From NCBI GenBank assembly GCA_031266415.1, contig JAISBB010000001.1, forward strand, positions 62,001 through 126,000: DNA of 64,000 bases. The letters run 5' to 3'. Position 1 is the first letter of the stretch; every line of letters starts with the position of its first letter. Made by a program: the position numbers and the translations under genes. This DNA comes from Oscillospiraceae bacterium. Its GTDB lineage: Bacteria; Bacillota; Clostridia; Oscillospirales; Ruminococcaceae. Shown piece by piece: positions 40,107 through 48,544 of the stretch. The notes under the pieces are model-generated. The model was given only the letters and a program-made list of their open reading frames with translations. It did no database searches and was not told where the DNA came from.

Positions 40107-40823
40107 ATGCCAATCAGAAAAGTTTTAATAATTGATACAGATAAAAATACATCCGAACTCTTAAGAATCCATTTAGAACGTGAAAACAATGAAACCGAAA
40201 TTGTATACAATCCAAACAGATGGCAAGAACAATTTACGTCATTTGCACCAGATATCGTTGTAATGGATATTATTTTCCAAATGGCTGATGGCTGGCAAAT
40301 TTGCAAAGATATTCGTGCATATTCAAACTGCCCCATCATAATCTTAAGTTATAAAAACGATGTTTTTACTAAAATTTTAGGGTTTGAACTTGGTGCAGAC
40401 GATTATGTTGTTAAACCATTCGATGTAAAAGAATTAATGGCACGCATAAAAGCGCACGTAAGAAGAGCAGTTATGTACAACATCAGAAATCTCAACAAAT
40501 CAAACGTAAACTTCGAGAATTTATCAATTGACATGGCACGATATGAATTAGTTATTAATTCAAACAAAATAACTTTACCACCAAAAGAAATGGAATTGTT
40601 GTTTTTGCTCGCAAGCAATCCAAATAAAGTTTACACTCGCAATCAATTGTTAGATGAAGTCTGGGGTTTTGAATATTATGGGGATTCCAGAACTGTAGAT
40701 GTGCACATCAAGCGCCTTCGAGAAAAATTGCGCGGCATTTCGCAACAATGGGACTTAAAAACTGTTTGGGGAGTAGGATATAAATTTGAGCTCATTGATT
40801 CAACCACAGCAGAAATCCCATAG
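40107..40823 (+). CDS. OmpR/PhoB-family response regulator
   Basis: Receiver (VVMDIIF, IILS, DDYVVKPF) plus winged helix (GDSRTVDVHIKRLREKL). Confidence 0.92.
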   Translation: MPIRKVLIIDTDKNTSELLRIHLERENNETEIVYNPNRWQEQFTSFAPDIVVMDIIFQMADGWQICKDIRAYSNCPIIILSYKNDVFTKILGFELGADDYVVKPFDVKELMARIKAHVRRAVMYNIRNLNKSNVNFENLSIDMARYELVINSNKITLPPKEMELLFLLASNPNKVYTRNQLLDEVWGFEYYGDSRTVDVHIKRLREKLRGISQQWDLKTVWGVGYKFELIDSTTAEIP

Positions 40824-40937
40824 AAAATTAACGGTAATTGTGATATAATTGATTGCAAAAGAGTAGCAACTTAGTTGATTAACTAACATTTAAATGCTTT
40901 CAGAATTATTCTTAATAAAAGGCAAGGTGACAAAACC

Positions 40938-42041
40938 ATGAAATTTTCGTGTCTCGCAAATGACCTTGCAACAGCGCTGCAAAACACCGCAAGAGTTGTA
41001 GCAATTCGCTCAAGTTTATCTGCGGTTGGTGGCATTTTGCTGGAAACCACAGAAGATCATGTGTCACTTGTTGGTTATAACTTCGACATCGCAATAACCG
41101 CAAAAATCCCGGCAAAAATAGAAACCCCAGGCCGCATAGTCCTGGGAGCAAAATTACTCACAGACATAATGCGTCATATTCCAGAAGGTGTTGTTACCGC
41201 TGAAGTTAATGACTTGCACTTTAAAATCACAAACAATAATCTGAAGTTCGACATTATCGGAATTAATGCACAAGAGTACCCAGAATTACCAGATGTCGCC
41301 AGCCAAACGGAAGTAATTTTACCTGCAGAAAAATTCAAAGACTTGGTTAACAAAACTGTTTATGCAGCTTCAACAGATGAAACAAAATTAACCTATACAG
41401 GTGCCCTTTTAAAGATCGAAAAAGAACAAATGACAATAGTTGCTTTAGATGGATTTCGATTGGCAAAAAAAACAGAAATTGTGAATACAAAAGAAACCAT
41501 TAGTGTTATTTGCCCCAGTAGATCTTTGCAAGAAGTTGCGCGGTTAATTTCACACTCAAATCAAGAGGTGTTTATAAATATAGCAACAAACATCATCATG
41601 TTTCGCATAGGTGATTATAAAGTTATATCTAAATTATTAGAAGGAACATTTTTAGACTATGGGGCAACAATCCCTGAAGAATTTGGAACACATGTGGTTG
41701 CAAACACCGAAAACTTAATAAATTGTGTAGAACGAACATCTATTGTTGTGCAAGACAAATTAAAAGCCCCCATATTATTAAATGTAAGTACAGCAAGTAT
41801 ATGTTTAAATTGTGAAGGGCCAACAGGCTGCGCAAGCGACGAACTTCCCTGTAGCGTTCATGGTGCAGAACTGAAAATTGGGTTCAATAGCAGATTACTT
41901 TTAGATGCATTACGTGCCTGTGGAACAAATGAAGTTAGCCTTAAATTTTCTGGGAATCTTTCACCAGTTATTATTGAATCCGCAGATGAAAGCAATAATT
42001 TTTTATTTTTGGTGCTCCCCATTAGAACCGAAAGCGATTAA
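40938..42041 (+). CDS. dnaN: DNA polymerase III subunit beta (sliding clamp)
   Basis: MKFSCLANDLATALQNTARVVAIRSSLSAVGGILLETTEDHVSLVGYNFDIAI... Confidence 0.95.
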   Translation: MKFSCLANDLATALQNTARVVAIRSSLSAVGGILLETTEDHVSLVGYNFDIAITAKIPAKIETPGRIVLGAKLLTDIMRHIPEGVVTAEVNDLHFKITNNNLKFDIIGINAQEYPELPDVASQTEVILPAEKFKDLVNKTVYAASTDETKLTYTGALLKIEKEQMTIVALDGFRLAKKTEIVNTKETISVICPSRSLQEVARLISHSNQEVFINIATNIIMFRIGDYKVISKLLEGTFLDYGATIPEEFGTHVVANTENLINCVERTSIVVQDKLKAPILLNVSTASICLNCEGPTGCASDELPCSVHGAELKIGFNSRLLLDALRACGTNEVSLKFSGNLSPVIIESADESNNFLFLVLPIRTESD

Positions 42042-42069
42042 ACGCACAAACGAAAGGTCGAATGGATTT

Positions 42070-42633
42070 ATGGAACAAAAGCAAAACGACGCCACCGCAC
42101 CAATCCTTTCCGCTGCTTATTTCGTATCTCTTGCAGATTTTCGTGCCTATAATTTTACTCTCGCGGGACCAAAATTAAAAAAAACCAGGAACTCCGCAAT
42201 CAGAAGTTTTTTATTGCTATCTTCTGTGATGGCGGCTTACTTCTTTTTTGTTGTTTTAAAAAGCGAACCCAAAATGCCAAATAAACAAACCGTATTACTG
42301 CTTGCTCTGTGGATCCCAGTTTTTTTGAATTTTCTGTTTGGACTTTTTGGTTTAAAAAAATGGCTGAACTTTTCATCTAAGAAAGTTTATTCACACGACA
42401 ATTATTCACTTCATTGTGCTAAATTAGACCTTTTCAACGACCGGCTTGTTGAAACAACAAAAGAACCAATTACAATGTTACTAGAAGAAATCAACACAAT
42501 TTGGGAAAACGAAATAGCATATGTTGTTAGCAGTAAAAGTAACCAAGTGTTTATTGTTCACAAAACCACTAAAACAATTGCCATACTAGATCAATTACAA
42601 AGCATGCGAAAAAACAAAGGAAACAAAATATAA
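42070..42633 (+). CDS. YcxB-like two-TM membrane protein
   Basis: MEQKQNDATAPILSAAYFVSLADFRAYNFT...two TM helices...VYVV-type C-terminal domain; ORF-track start at 41905 overlaps dnaN so internal ATG preferred. Confidence 0.6.
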   Translation: MEQKQNDATAPILSAAYFVSLADFRAYNFTLAGPKLKKTRNSAIRSFLLLSSVMAAYFFFVVLKSEPKMPNKQTVLLLALWIPVFLNFLFGLFGLKKWLNFSSKKVYSHDNYSLHCAKLDLFNDRLVETTKEPITMLLEEINTIWENEIAYVVSSKSNQVFIVHKTTKTIAILDQLQSMRKNKGNKI

Positions 42634-42669
42634 AAAACAACATCGCAATTGCGGGGGGAGAATAAACAA

Positions 42670-42918
42670 ATGAATGATCACACTATTGCGTTTTCGTTGG
42701 CGTCTGAAAAAGAAGATGAAATTAAACGCAGTTTAAAAGTTGTTTATGATGCATTGAAAGAAAAAGGCTACAATCCAATAAATCAAATTGTGGGCTATAT
42801 TTTATCGGAAGACCCAACTTACATAACCACATATAATAATGCGCGTAGTTATATAAAAAAAATAGACCGCGACGAATTATTACAGATGATGGTGCAAAAT
42901 TACATGCGGCAACTTTAA
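42670..42918 (+). CDS. ireB: IreB family regulatory phosphoprotein (UPF0297)
   Basis: TIAFSLASEKEDEIKRSLKVVYDALKEKGYNPINQIVGYILSEDPTYITTYNNARSYIKKIDRDELLQ. Confidence 0.93.
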   Translation: MNDHTIAFSLASEKEDEIKRSLKVVYDALKEKGYNPINQIVGYILSEDPTYITTYNNARSYIKKIDRDELLQMMVQNYMRQL

Positions 42919-42934
42919 AATTTTTAAGGGTCCG

Positions 42935-44464
42935 ATGAAAGTCGCTATGAAAAAAAATATTAAAAAAATAGTAAATTTACTGTTTAGCCGCCTGTGTTTA
43001 GTTTTTTTGATGGTCAGCTTCCAAATAATTTTGGTGCTTGTTGCCGCTTTTCTGTTAGAAGAAAAGTTCCCTATCATAGTCACCGGGTTAAATGTTATTG
43101 CCGCCATTATGATTATTAACAGCAAAAGCACAGACGCACACAAACTTGCGTGGTTTGCGTGCGTTTTACTTTCACGCAAGTTTGGCAGTGTTTTATATCT
43201 TGTTGTGGGTTCACGAAACGCCCTTCAAAGCAAACACATTCAATCTAAAAAATTGCACAAACATGTATTGCAAAATGCAAAAACAGATGCATCATTAAGT
43301 TTAGATGCAAAGCAGCCTCGAATAATTCGTTACCTTAGTGGGAACTCATTCCCTGCATATAATCAAACAACAACAAAATATTTTCCAGAAGCAGACCTCG
43401 TGTTTAACGAAATGATGAAAAAACTTAGCGAGGCGCAATCATATATATTTATAGAGAGTTTTATTCTGGAAGAGGGCTATATGTGGGCAGAAATGCTAAA
43501 AGTGCTAGAAAAAAAAGCGGAATCTGGAGTAGAAGTCCGCATTCTTTATGACGATATTGGTTGTGTTAAACGGCTGCCGTTTAATTACCCAAAAAAGTTA
43601 AATAAGAAAGGGATTTTGTGCCGGAGTTTTAATCGGGTTCCATTAATCATAGACTCATCAATTTCCATTAGAGACCACAGAAAACTGGTTATAATTGATG
43701 GAATTACTGCGTTTATTAACAGCTTTAACATTTGCGACGAATATATTAACGTAAAATCATCAAACCTTGACCATTGGAAAGATAACTCAATAATGATCAC
43801 AGGGACCGCAGTAAAGAGTGTGGTTGTTATGTTTTTGCAAATGTGGAATTTAAGGAAAGCTTCGGACCACGATTTTAAAAAATACATAAAAACCGAAGTG
43901 AACAGCAATTCTGAATCTAGCGACCTTGTGCAACCATTTTGCTGTGAACCGTTTTCAACTACACGAATTTATGAAAATGTTTACTTGAATCTGTTAAATT
44001 CTGCAACCAAAGAAGTTTGCATTTTTACACCATATCTTGTCCCCAGTGCCGGCTTCCTTGCCGCGTGTCAAGATGCATCAAAAAGCGGAATTAATATTAA
44101 AATAGTGTACCCACAAAAAGCAGATCACTGGTACACAAACATTCTTTCCAAATCTTATTTCCCGCAATTGCTTAAGTCGGGGGTAAAAATATATAAATAT
44201 ATGTCAGGGTTTATTCATGCAAAATCTATGATTGTTGATGATGTTTGGGCTGTTGTTGGAACAGCAAACATTGACTACCGAAGTTTTTATTCACAATTTG
44301 AAATTGGTGTTGTTATGCATAAAACAGAAGCCGTTAAGCAATTTTCAAAAGATTGCAAAGAAACATTAAAACAGTGCAGCGAGCTCACTATGGAAAATTG
44401 TGTAAATGATCTTGGAATCAAGTTGGCAAATTTGTTTCTAAAGCCGTTTAAGCCTTTATTTTAG
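42935..44464 (+). CDS. cls: Cardiolipin synthase
   Basis: Two HKD motifs (DHRKLVIID, IHAKSMIVDD), N-terminal TM pair. Confidence 0.93.
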   Translation: MKVAMKKNIKKIVNLLFSRLCLVFLMVSFQIILVLVAAFLLEEKFPIIVTGLNVIAAIMIINSKSTDAHKLAWFACVLLSRKFGSVLYLVVGSRNALQSKHIQSKKLHKHVLQNAKTDASLSLDAKQPRIIRYLSGNSFPAYNQTTTKYFPEADLVFNEMMKKLSEAQSYIFIESFILEEGYMWAEMLKVLEKKAESGVEVRILYDDIGCVKRLPFNYPKKLNKKGILCRSFNRVPLIIDSSISIRDHRKLVIIDGITAFINSFNICDEYINVKSSNLDHWKDNSIMITGTAVKSVVVMFLQMWNLRKASDHDFKKYIKTEVNSNSESSDLVQPFCCEPFSTTRIYENVYLNLLNSATKEVCIFTPYLVPSAGFLAACQDASKSGINIKIVYPQKADHWYTNILSKSYFPQLLKSGVKIYKYMSGFIHAKSMIVDDVWAVVGTANIDYRSFYSQFEIGVVMHKTEAVKQFSKDCKETLKQCSELTMENCVNDLGIKLANLFLKPFKPLF

Positions 44465-44477
44465 GAGATGATTCTGT

Positions 44478-46625
44478 TTGCTTGTAGCGGAAGTAGCTGT
44501 GGAAAACACCGCCTATTCATACGACAAATTGTTCATCTATAAAATTCCCAAAAACCTAGAAAAGAAAATTAAAATTGGGCAACAAGTTTTAGTCCCATTT
44601 GGCAACAAAAACGAACAAAGAAAGGGACTTGTTTTTAAACTAATTGCCGATTTTTCGCCCAGCAAACCGCTAAATCTTAAAAACATCTGCGAAATTAACA
44701 ACGAGCAGCCAATTTTAACCACAGAACTTATTAGACTAGCCACCTGGCTCTCTAAAACGGTCTTTTGCACTTACTTTGAAGCTGTTGGTACAATATTCCC
44801 GAGTTGTTTGTGGAAAAGTAAAAAACAAATCACTGTTCGGCTTAACCCTACACAAACCATCTCGCATTTTAAGCTCACAAGCAAACAGCTAGCCATAATA
44901 AAACAGCTATCTAACGGGCAAACGCAACCATTATCAAAACTTATAAAAACATGCACCACAAGATCGGTGATAAATACTTTAGAAAAAAAAGGCGTTATTA
45001 TTTCTGAACTTTACACCTCGCAAAATGTGCAACCACTTGCACTTTCACCCATGCTAGCAACCGAAATTTCATTAGGACCAACAGATAAAAAAATCTATGA
45101 GCAACTCATATCAGAATTTAAAAAGCAAAAACTCGCAGCTGCATTGCTGTTTGGACCAAGTTTTTGTGACACTTTATTGTTCTTTAAGTTGGCAAAAAAA
45201 GTATTAAGCTCTGGAAAATCAACGTTACTTTTAGTTCCAGAAATAGAAATAATCGAGCAACTACATCCACTGTTAATCAAGTATTTTGGCAATAATTTCA
45301 TCGTTATTCACCGCAACCTTACAAACAAAGAACGTGTAATCAGGTGGCAACAAATAAAAAGCAGCAGCACAATTTTAGTTGTTGGTACCCGTTTAGCCGT
45401 TTTTACACCAATAAACAACCTTGGCGCAATTATCGTCACAGAAGAATCAGGAACGTCATATATATCTGAACATAATCCCTTTTACAATGCATTAGAAGTG
45501 GCCAAGTTCCGTGCAAAATTTAATAATTGCTTACTTGTTTTTGCATCCCCAACCCCTTCTGTCATAAATTTATATAAGGCGAAGCAAGGGCGCTTTAAAC
45601 TACTGCAGTTACCACAAGAAACAACAGCAAAAATTACATTGGTAGGAAAAGAAAACAATGCAACAATATTTGCCCCTGAATTAATTAACACATTATCTGC
45701 TAACATGAAAAATAACAAACAAAGTATTATCGTACTAAACCAAAAGGGATACAGTACCATTATAAGATGTTCAAATTGCAAAAATGTTCTTTGTTGCCCG
45801 CACTGTAGTTCTAACCTAGTTTACCACAATCGCACAGGCTTCCTGCACTGCCACCGCTGTAACTATAAAACAGAAAGTAAATCGATTTGTGATGCATGCG
45901 GCAGCGAATTTATTGAATATCTGGGCTTTGGCATTGAAAAGGTAACAGCGCAACTCTCTAAATTTTTTAACGCCAGGATATTAAAATTAGATGCCGAAAA
46001 TAACACCCAAGATTTAGAAATGGGGCTCCAGCATTTTTTTGAGCACCAATATGATATTTTAGTGGGAACTCAAGCTGTTTTAAAATGCATTTCAGCACCA
46101 AATGTAATGCTAGTTTACGTTTTGGGACTAGACCAAAACCTTTTAAGCAATGATTATAGAGGAACCGAACAAACGTTTTCTTTAATTATGCAAATTGCTA
46201 AACAAATGCAAACAAAAGATAGCCAAATAATTTTACAAACCAGCCTTCCAACTGATAAATTTTGGAAATTCATACAACAAAAAGATTACCTTGCCTTTTT
46301 TGAACATGAACTCATCTTAAGAAAAACGTTAAATTTACCACCATTTTGCGATCTCATTGTTATTGGGTTTGTAAGCAAAAATCAAAACTTGGCTTATAAC
46401 GCAGCTTGTTTTTTTCACAAAATGATAATAGAGAAAATAAATGTAACTCCACCAATCCCAGCAAACACATTTCAACTAAACTCAAATTTCAGGTACAAAA
46501 TAGTCATTAAACATAAAAACGATTCCGCGTTTAGGTCTTTCCTGCGGAATCTTTTATATGACTTTTTTAACTGCCACAACCACAAAAACACACATGTCTT
46601 TGTGGATTCATCACTAACACTTTAA
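44478..46625 (+). CDS. priA: Primosomal protein N' (PriA) with eroded helicase motifs
   Basis: 3'BD domain VAEVAVENTAYSYDKLFIYKIP, zinc-binding CSNCKNVLCCPHCSSNLVYH...CHRC...CDACGS, PriA-like overall colinearity. Confidence 0.88.
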   Translation: MLVAEVAVENTAYSYDKLFIYKIPKNLEKKIKIGQQVLVPFGNKNEQRKGLVFKLIADFSPSKPLNLKNICEINNEQPILTTELIRLATWLSKTVFCTYFEAVGTIFPSCLWKSKKQITVRLNPTQTISHFKLTSKQLAIIKQLSNGQTQPLSKLIKTCTTRSVINTLEKKGVIISELYTSQNVQPLALSPMLATEISLGPTDKKIYEQLISEFKKQKLAAALLFGPSFCDTLLFFKLAKKVLSSGKSTLLLVPEIEIIEQLHPLLIKYFGNNFIVIHRNLTNKERVIRWQQIKSSSTILVVGTRLAVFTPINNLGAIIVTEESGTSYISEHNPFYNALEVAKFRAKFNNCLLVFASPTPSVINLYKAKQGRFKLLQLPQETTAKITLVGKENNATIFAPELINTLSANMKNNKQSIIVLNQKGYSTIIRCSNCKNVLCCPHCSSNLVYHNRTGFLHCHRCNYKTESKSICDACGSEFIEYLGFGIEKVTAQLSKFFNARILKLDAENNTQDLEMGLQHFFEHQYDILVGTQAVLKCISAPNVMLVYVLGLDQNLLSNDYRGTEQTFSLIMQIAKQMQTKDSQIILQTSLPTDKFWKFIQQKDYLAFFEHELILRKTLNLPPFCDLIVIGFVSKNQNLAYNAACFFHKMIIEKINVTPPIPANTFQLNSNFRYKIVIKHKNDSAFRSFLRNLLYDFFNCHNHKNTHVFVDSSLTL

Positions 46626-46686
46626 ACTGCTCTTCGTAAGTGGGCTTCATTCGTACCTTTTCGCACCACAACAAAGAAGTTCCCTG

Positions 46687-48510
46687 CTACTCAACTGTAA
46701 CAGATTTTGCTAAATTGCGCGGCTTATCTACATCGATAGCCTTTGCACATGCAACATGGTAAGCCAACAACTGTAAACTAACCGCAAGAAAAAAAGGCAT
46801 TAAACCTCCTTCAGAATGTGGAAGTTCAATCGAGTTTTTTAAAAACTTTTTGGGGATGTCCACCGTACCAGACTTAAATATTAATAAGATATTTCCGCCG
46901 CGAGCGCAAACTTCACTTGCATTGCTTAGTGTTTTTTCCAAAATATGCTCTTGAGTTGCGAGAGTTATAGCCAACACTTTACTTGTCACTAAAGAGATCG
47001 GCCCATGTTTCAATTCGCCAGCAGCGTAAGCCTGCGCATTTATGTATGAAATTTCTTTCAATTTCAATGCACCTTCCTGTGCCAACAGGTAATCTAATCC
47101 ACGCCCAATAAAAAAAATCGTTTCAAAATCAGCGCAAAATTTGGCTATTTTTTTTATTTTATTTTCACCTTCAGCTAAAAACCGTTTTAAATGTCCTGGA
47201 ATATCAATTAATTCATTGCAAAAAAGGTGTAGATTATCTTGTGTCAATTTTTCGTTTAAAAAACCCAATTTTAACCCTAACAAAAACAAAACTGTTAACT
47301 GTGCCAAATAAGCTTTTGTGCTGGCAACTGCTACTTCAACACCAGCTTCTGTGAAAATAACTTGGTCTACTTCCCTACTGATGCTGGAACCTTTAACATT
47401 TACAATCCCAACAGTAGCAATTCCAAGGCCGCAAACCAATCTTACTGCGGCAAGTGTATCTGCCGTTTCTCCAGACTGTGAAATAAAAATAACAAGAGTA
47501 TCTTTCGTTAAAATCGGCAAAAGATACCTAAACTCACTTGCAACAGTAACTTCAACAGGGATTCGCGCAAACTTCTCAATCCAATTCTTACCAACTAAAC
47601 CTGCATACCTAGCCGTTCCACACGCAACAATGTGGATACGGTTAAATTTTTTCAAATAAGAGTCAGAAATTCCATCCACTGCAAAATCTGGAGAACCAGC
47701 TTTAATGTTTTTATTTATTAGATTAGAAACCACCCATGGTTGCTCGAAAATTTCTTTATTCATAAAATGTGAAAAAATACCTTTATCCTGCGAATCCACT
47801 TTCCAATCTGCAATATTTTCCACTTTATTTATTTCTTTGTTGTTTTTATCAAAAATCGTAACATTACGCTTCCCAATAACAGCAATTTCACCATCTTGCA
47901 GCAAATAATATTTGTTTGTGTATTCTAATACCGCATTAACGTCTGAGCTCAAAAATTTTTCATTGTCGCAAATTCCAATAATAAGTGACGCCTCTTTTTT
48001 TAAAGCAAAAAGATTATCTGGTGTATCAAAAAACACAAGCCCCAGTGCATAGGACCCACACAACATCTGCGCGACCTTTTGCAGAGTTTCAATAGGGTCC
48101 CCTTCATAATATAAATCCAATAATTTCGCAATTGTCTCGGTATCTGTTTCTCCGTCGAAACTATATCCTTTCATTTCAAGCAAATCTTTTAACTTTGCAC
48201 TATTTTCAATAATTCCATTATGAACCACGGCAACTCTTTTGGTACTGTGTGGATGTGCATTTTTTACAGATGGGGTTCCGTGTGTTGCCCACCTTGTGTG
48301 CCCAATTCCACAAATTCCCTCAATTGTCATATCTCGAACTAATGCTTCTATTTCAGAAACCATTCCCACAGTTTTAATGGTGGTAATTTTCCCATCATTC
48401 ACAACAGAAAGACCAACAGAGTCATAACCTCTATATTCCACTTTTTTTAGCTGTTTAATTATTACATCACACGCTTTTTTATTGCCAACATAACCAACAA
48501 TTCCGCACAT
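46687..48510 (-). CDS. glmS: Glutamine-fructose-6-phosphate aminotransferase
   Basis: MCGIVGYVGNKKA, GIGHTRWATHGTPSVKNAHPH, two SIS domains, DVDKPRNLAKSVTVE C-terminus. Confidence 0.97.
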   Translation of the reverse strand: MCGIVGYVGNKKACDVIIKQLKKVEYRGYDSVGLSVVNDGKITTIKTVGMVSEIEALVRDMTIEGICGIGHTRWATHGTPSVKNAHPHSTKRVAVVHNGIIENSAKLKDLLEMKGYSFDGETDTETIAKLLDLYYEGDPIETLQKVAQMLCGSYALGLVFFDTPDNLFALKKEASLIIGICDNEKFLSSDVNAVLEYTNKYYLLQDGEIAVIGKRNVTIFDKNNKEINKVENIADWKVDSQDKGIFSHFMNKEIFEQPWVVSNLINKNIKAGSPDFAVDGISDSYLKKFNRIHIVACGTARYAGLVGKNWIEKFARIPVEVTVASEFRYLLPILTKDTLVIFISQSGETADTLAAVRLVCGLGIATVGIVNVKGSSISREVDQVIFTEAGVEVAVASTKAYLAQLTVLFLLGLKLGFLNEKLTQDNLHLFCNELIDIPGHLKRFLAEGENKIKKIAKFCADFETIFFIGRGLDYLLAQEGALKLKEISYINAQAYAAGELKHGPISLVTSKVLAITLATQEHILEKTLSNASEVCARGGNILLIFKSGTVDIPKKFLKNSIELPHSEGGLMPFFLAVSLQLLAYHVACAKAIDVDKPRNLAKSVTVE

Positions 48511-48544
48511 TTATACCAACCCCAATCCACTTTCAAGTATCAAT

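Noticed and set aside
41905-42069. Upstream extension of the YcxB-like ORF overlapping dnaN
   Set aside because: Out-of-frame reading of the dnaN 3' end; ATG at 42070 is a better start
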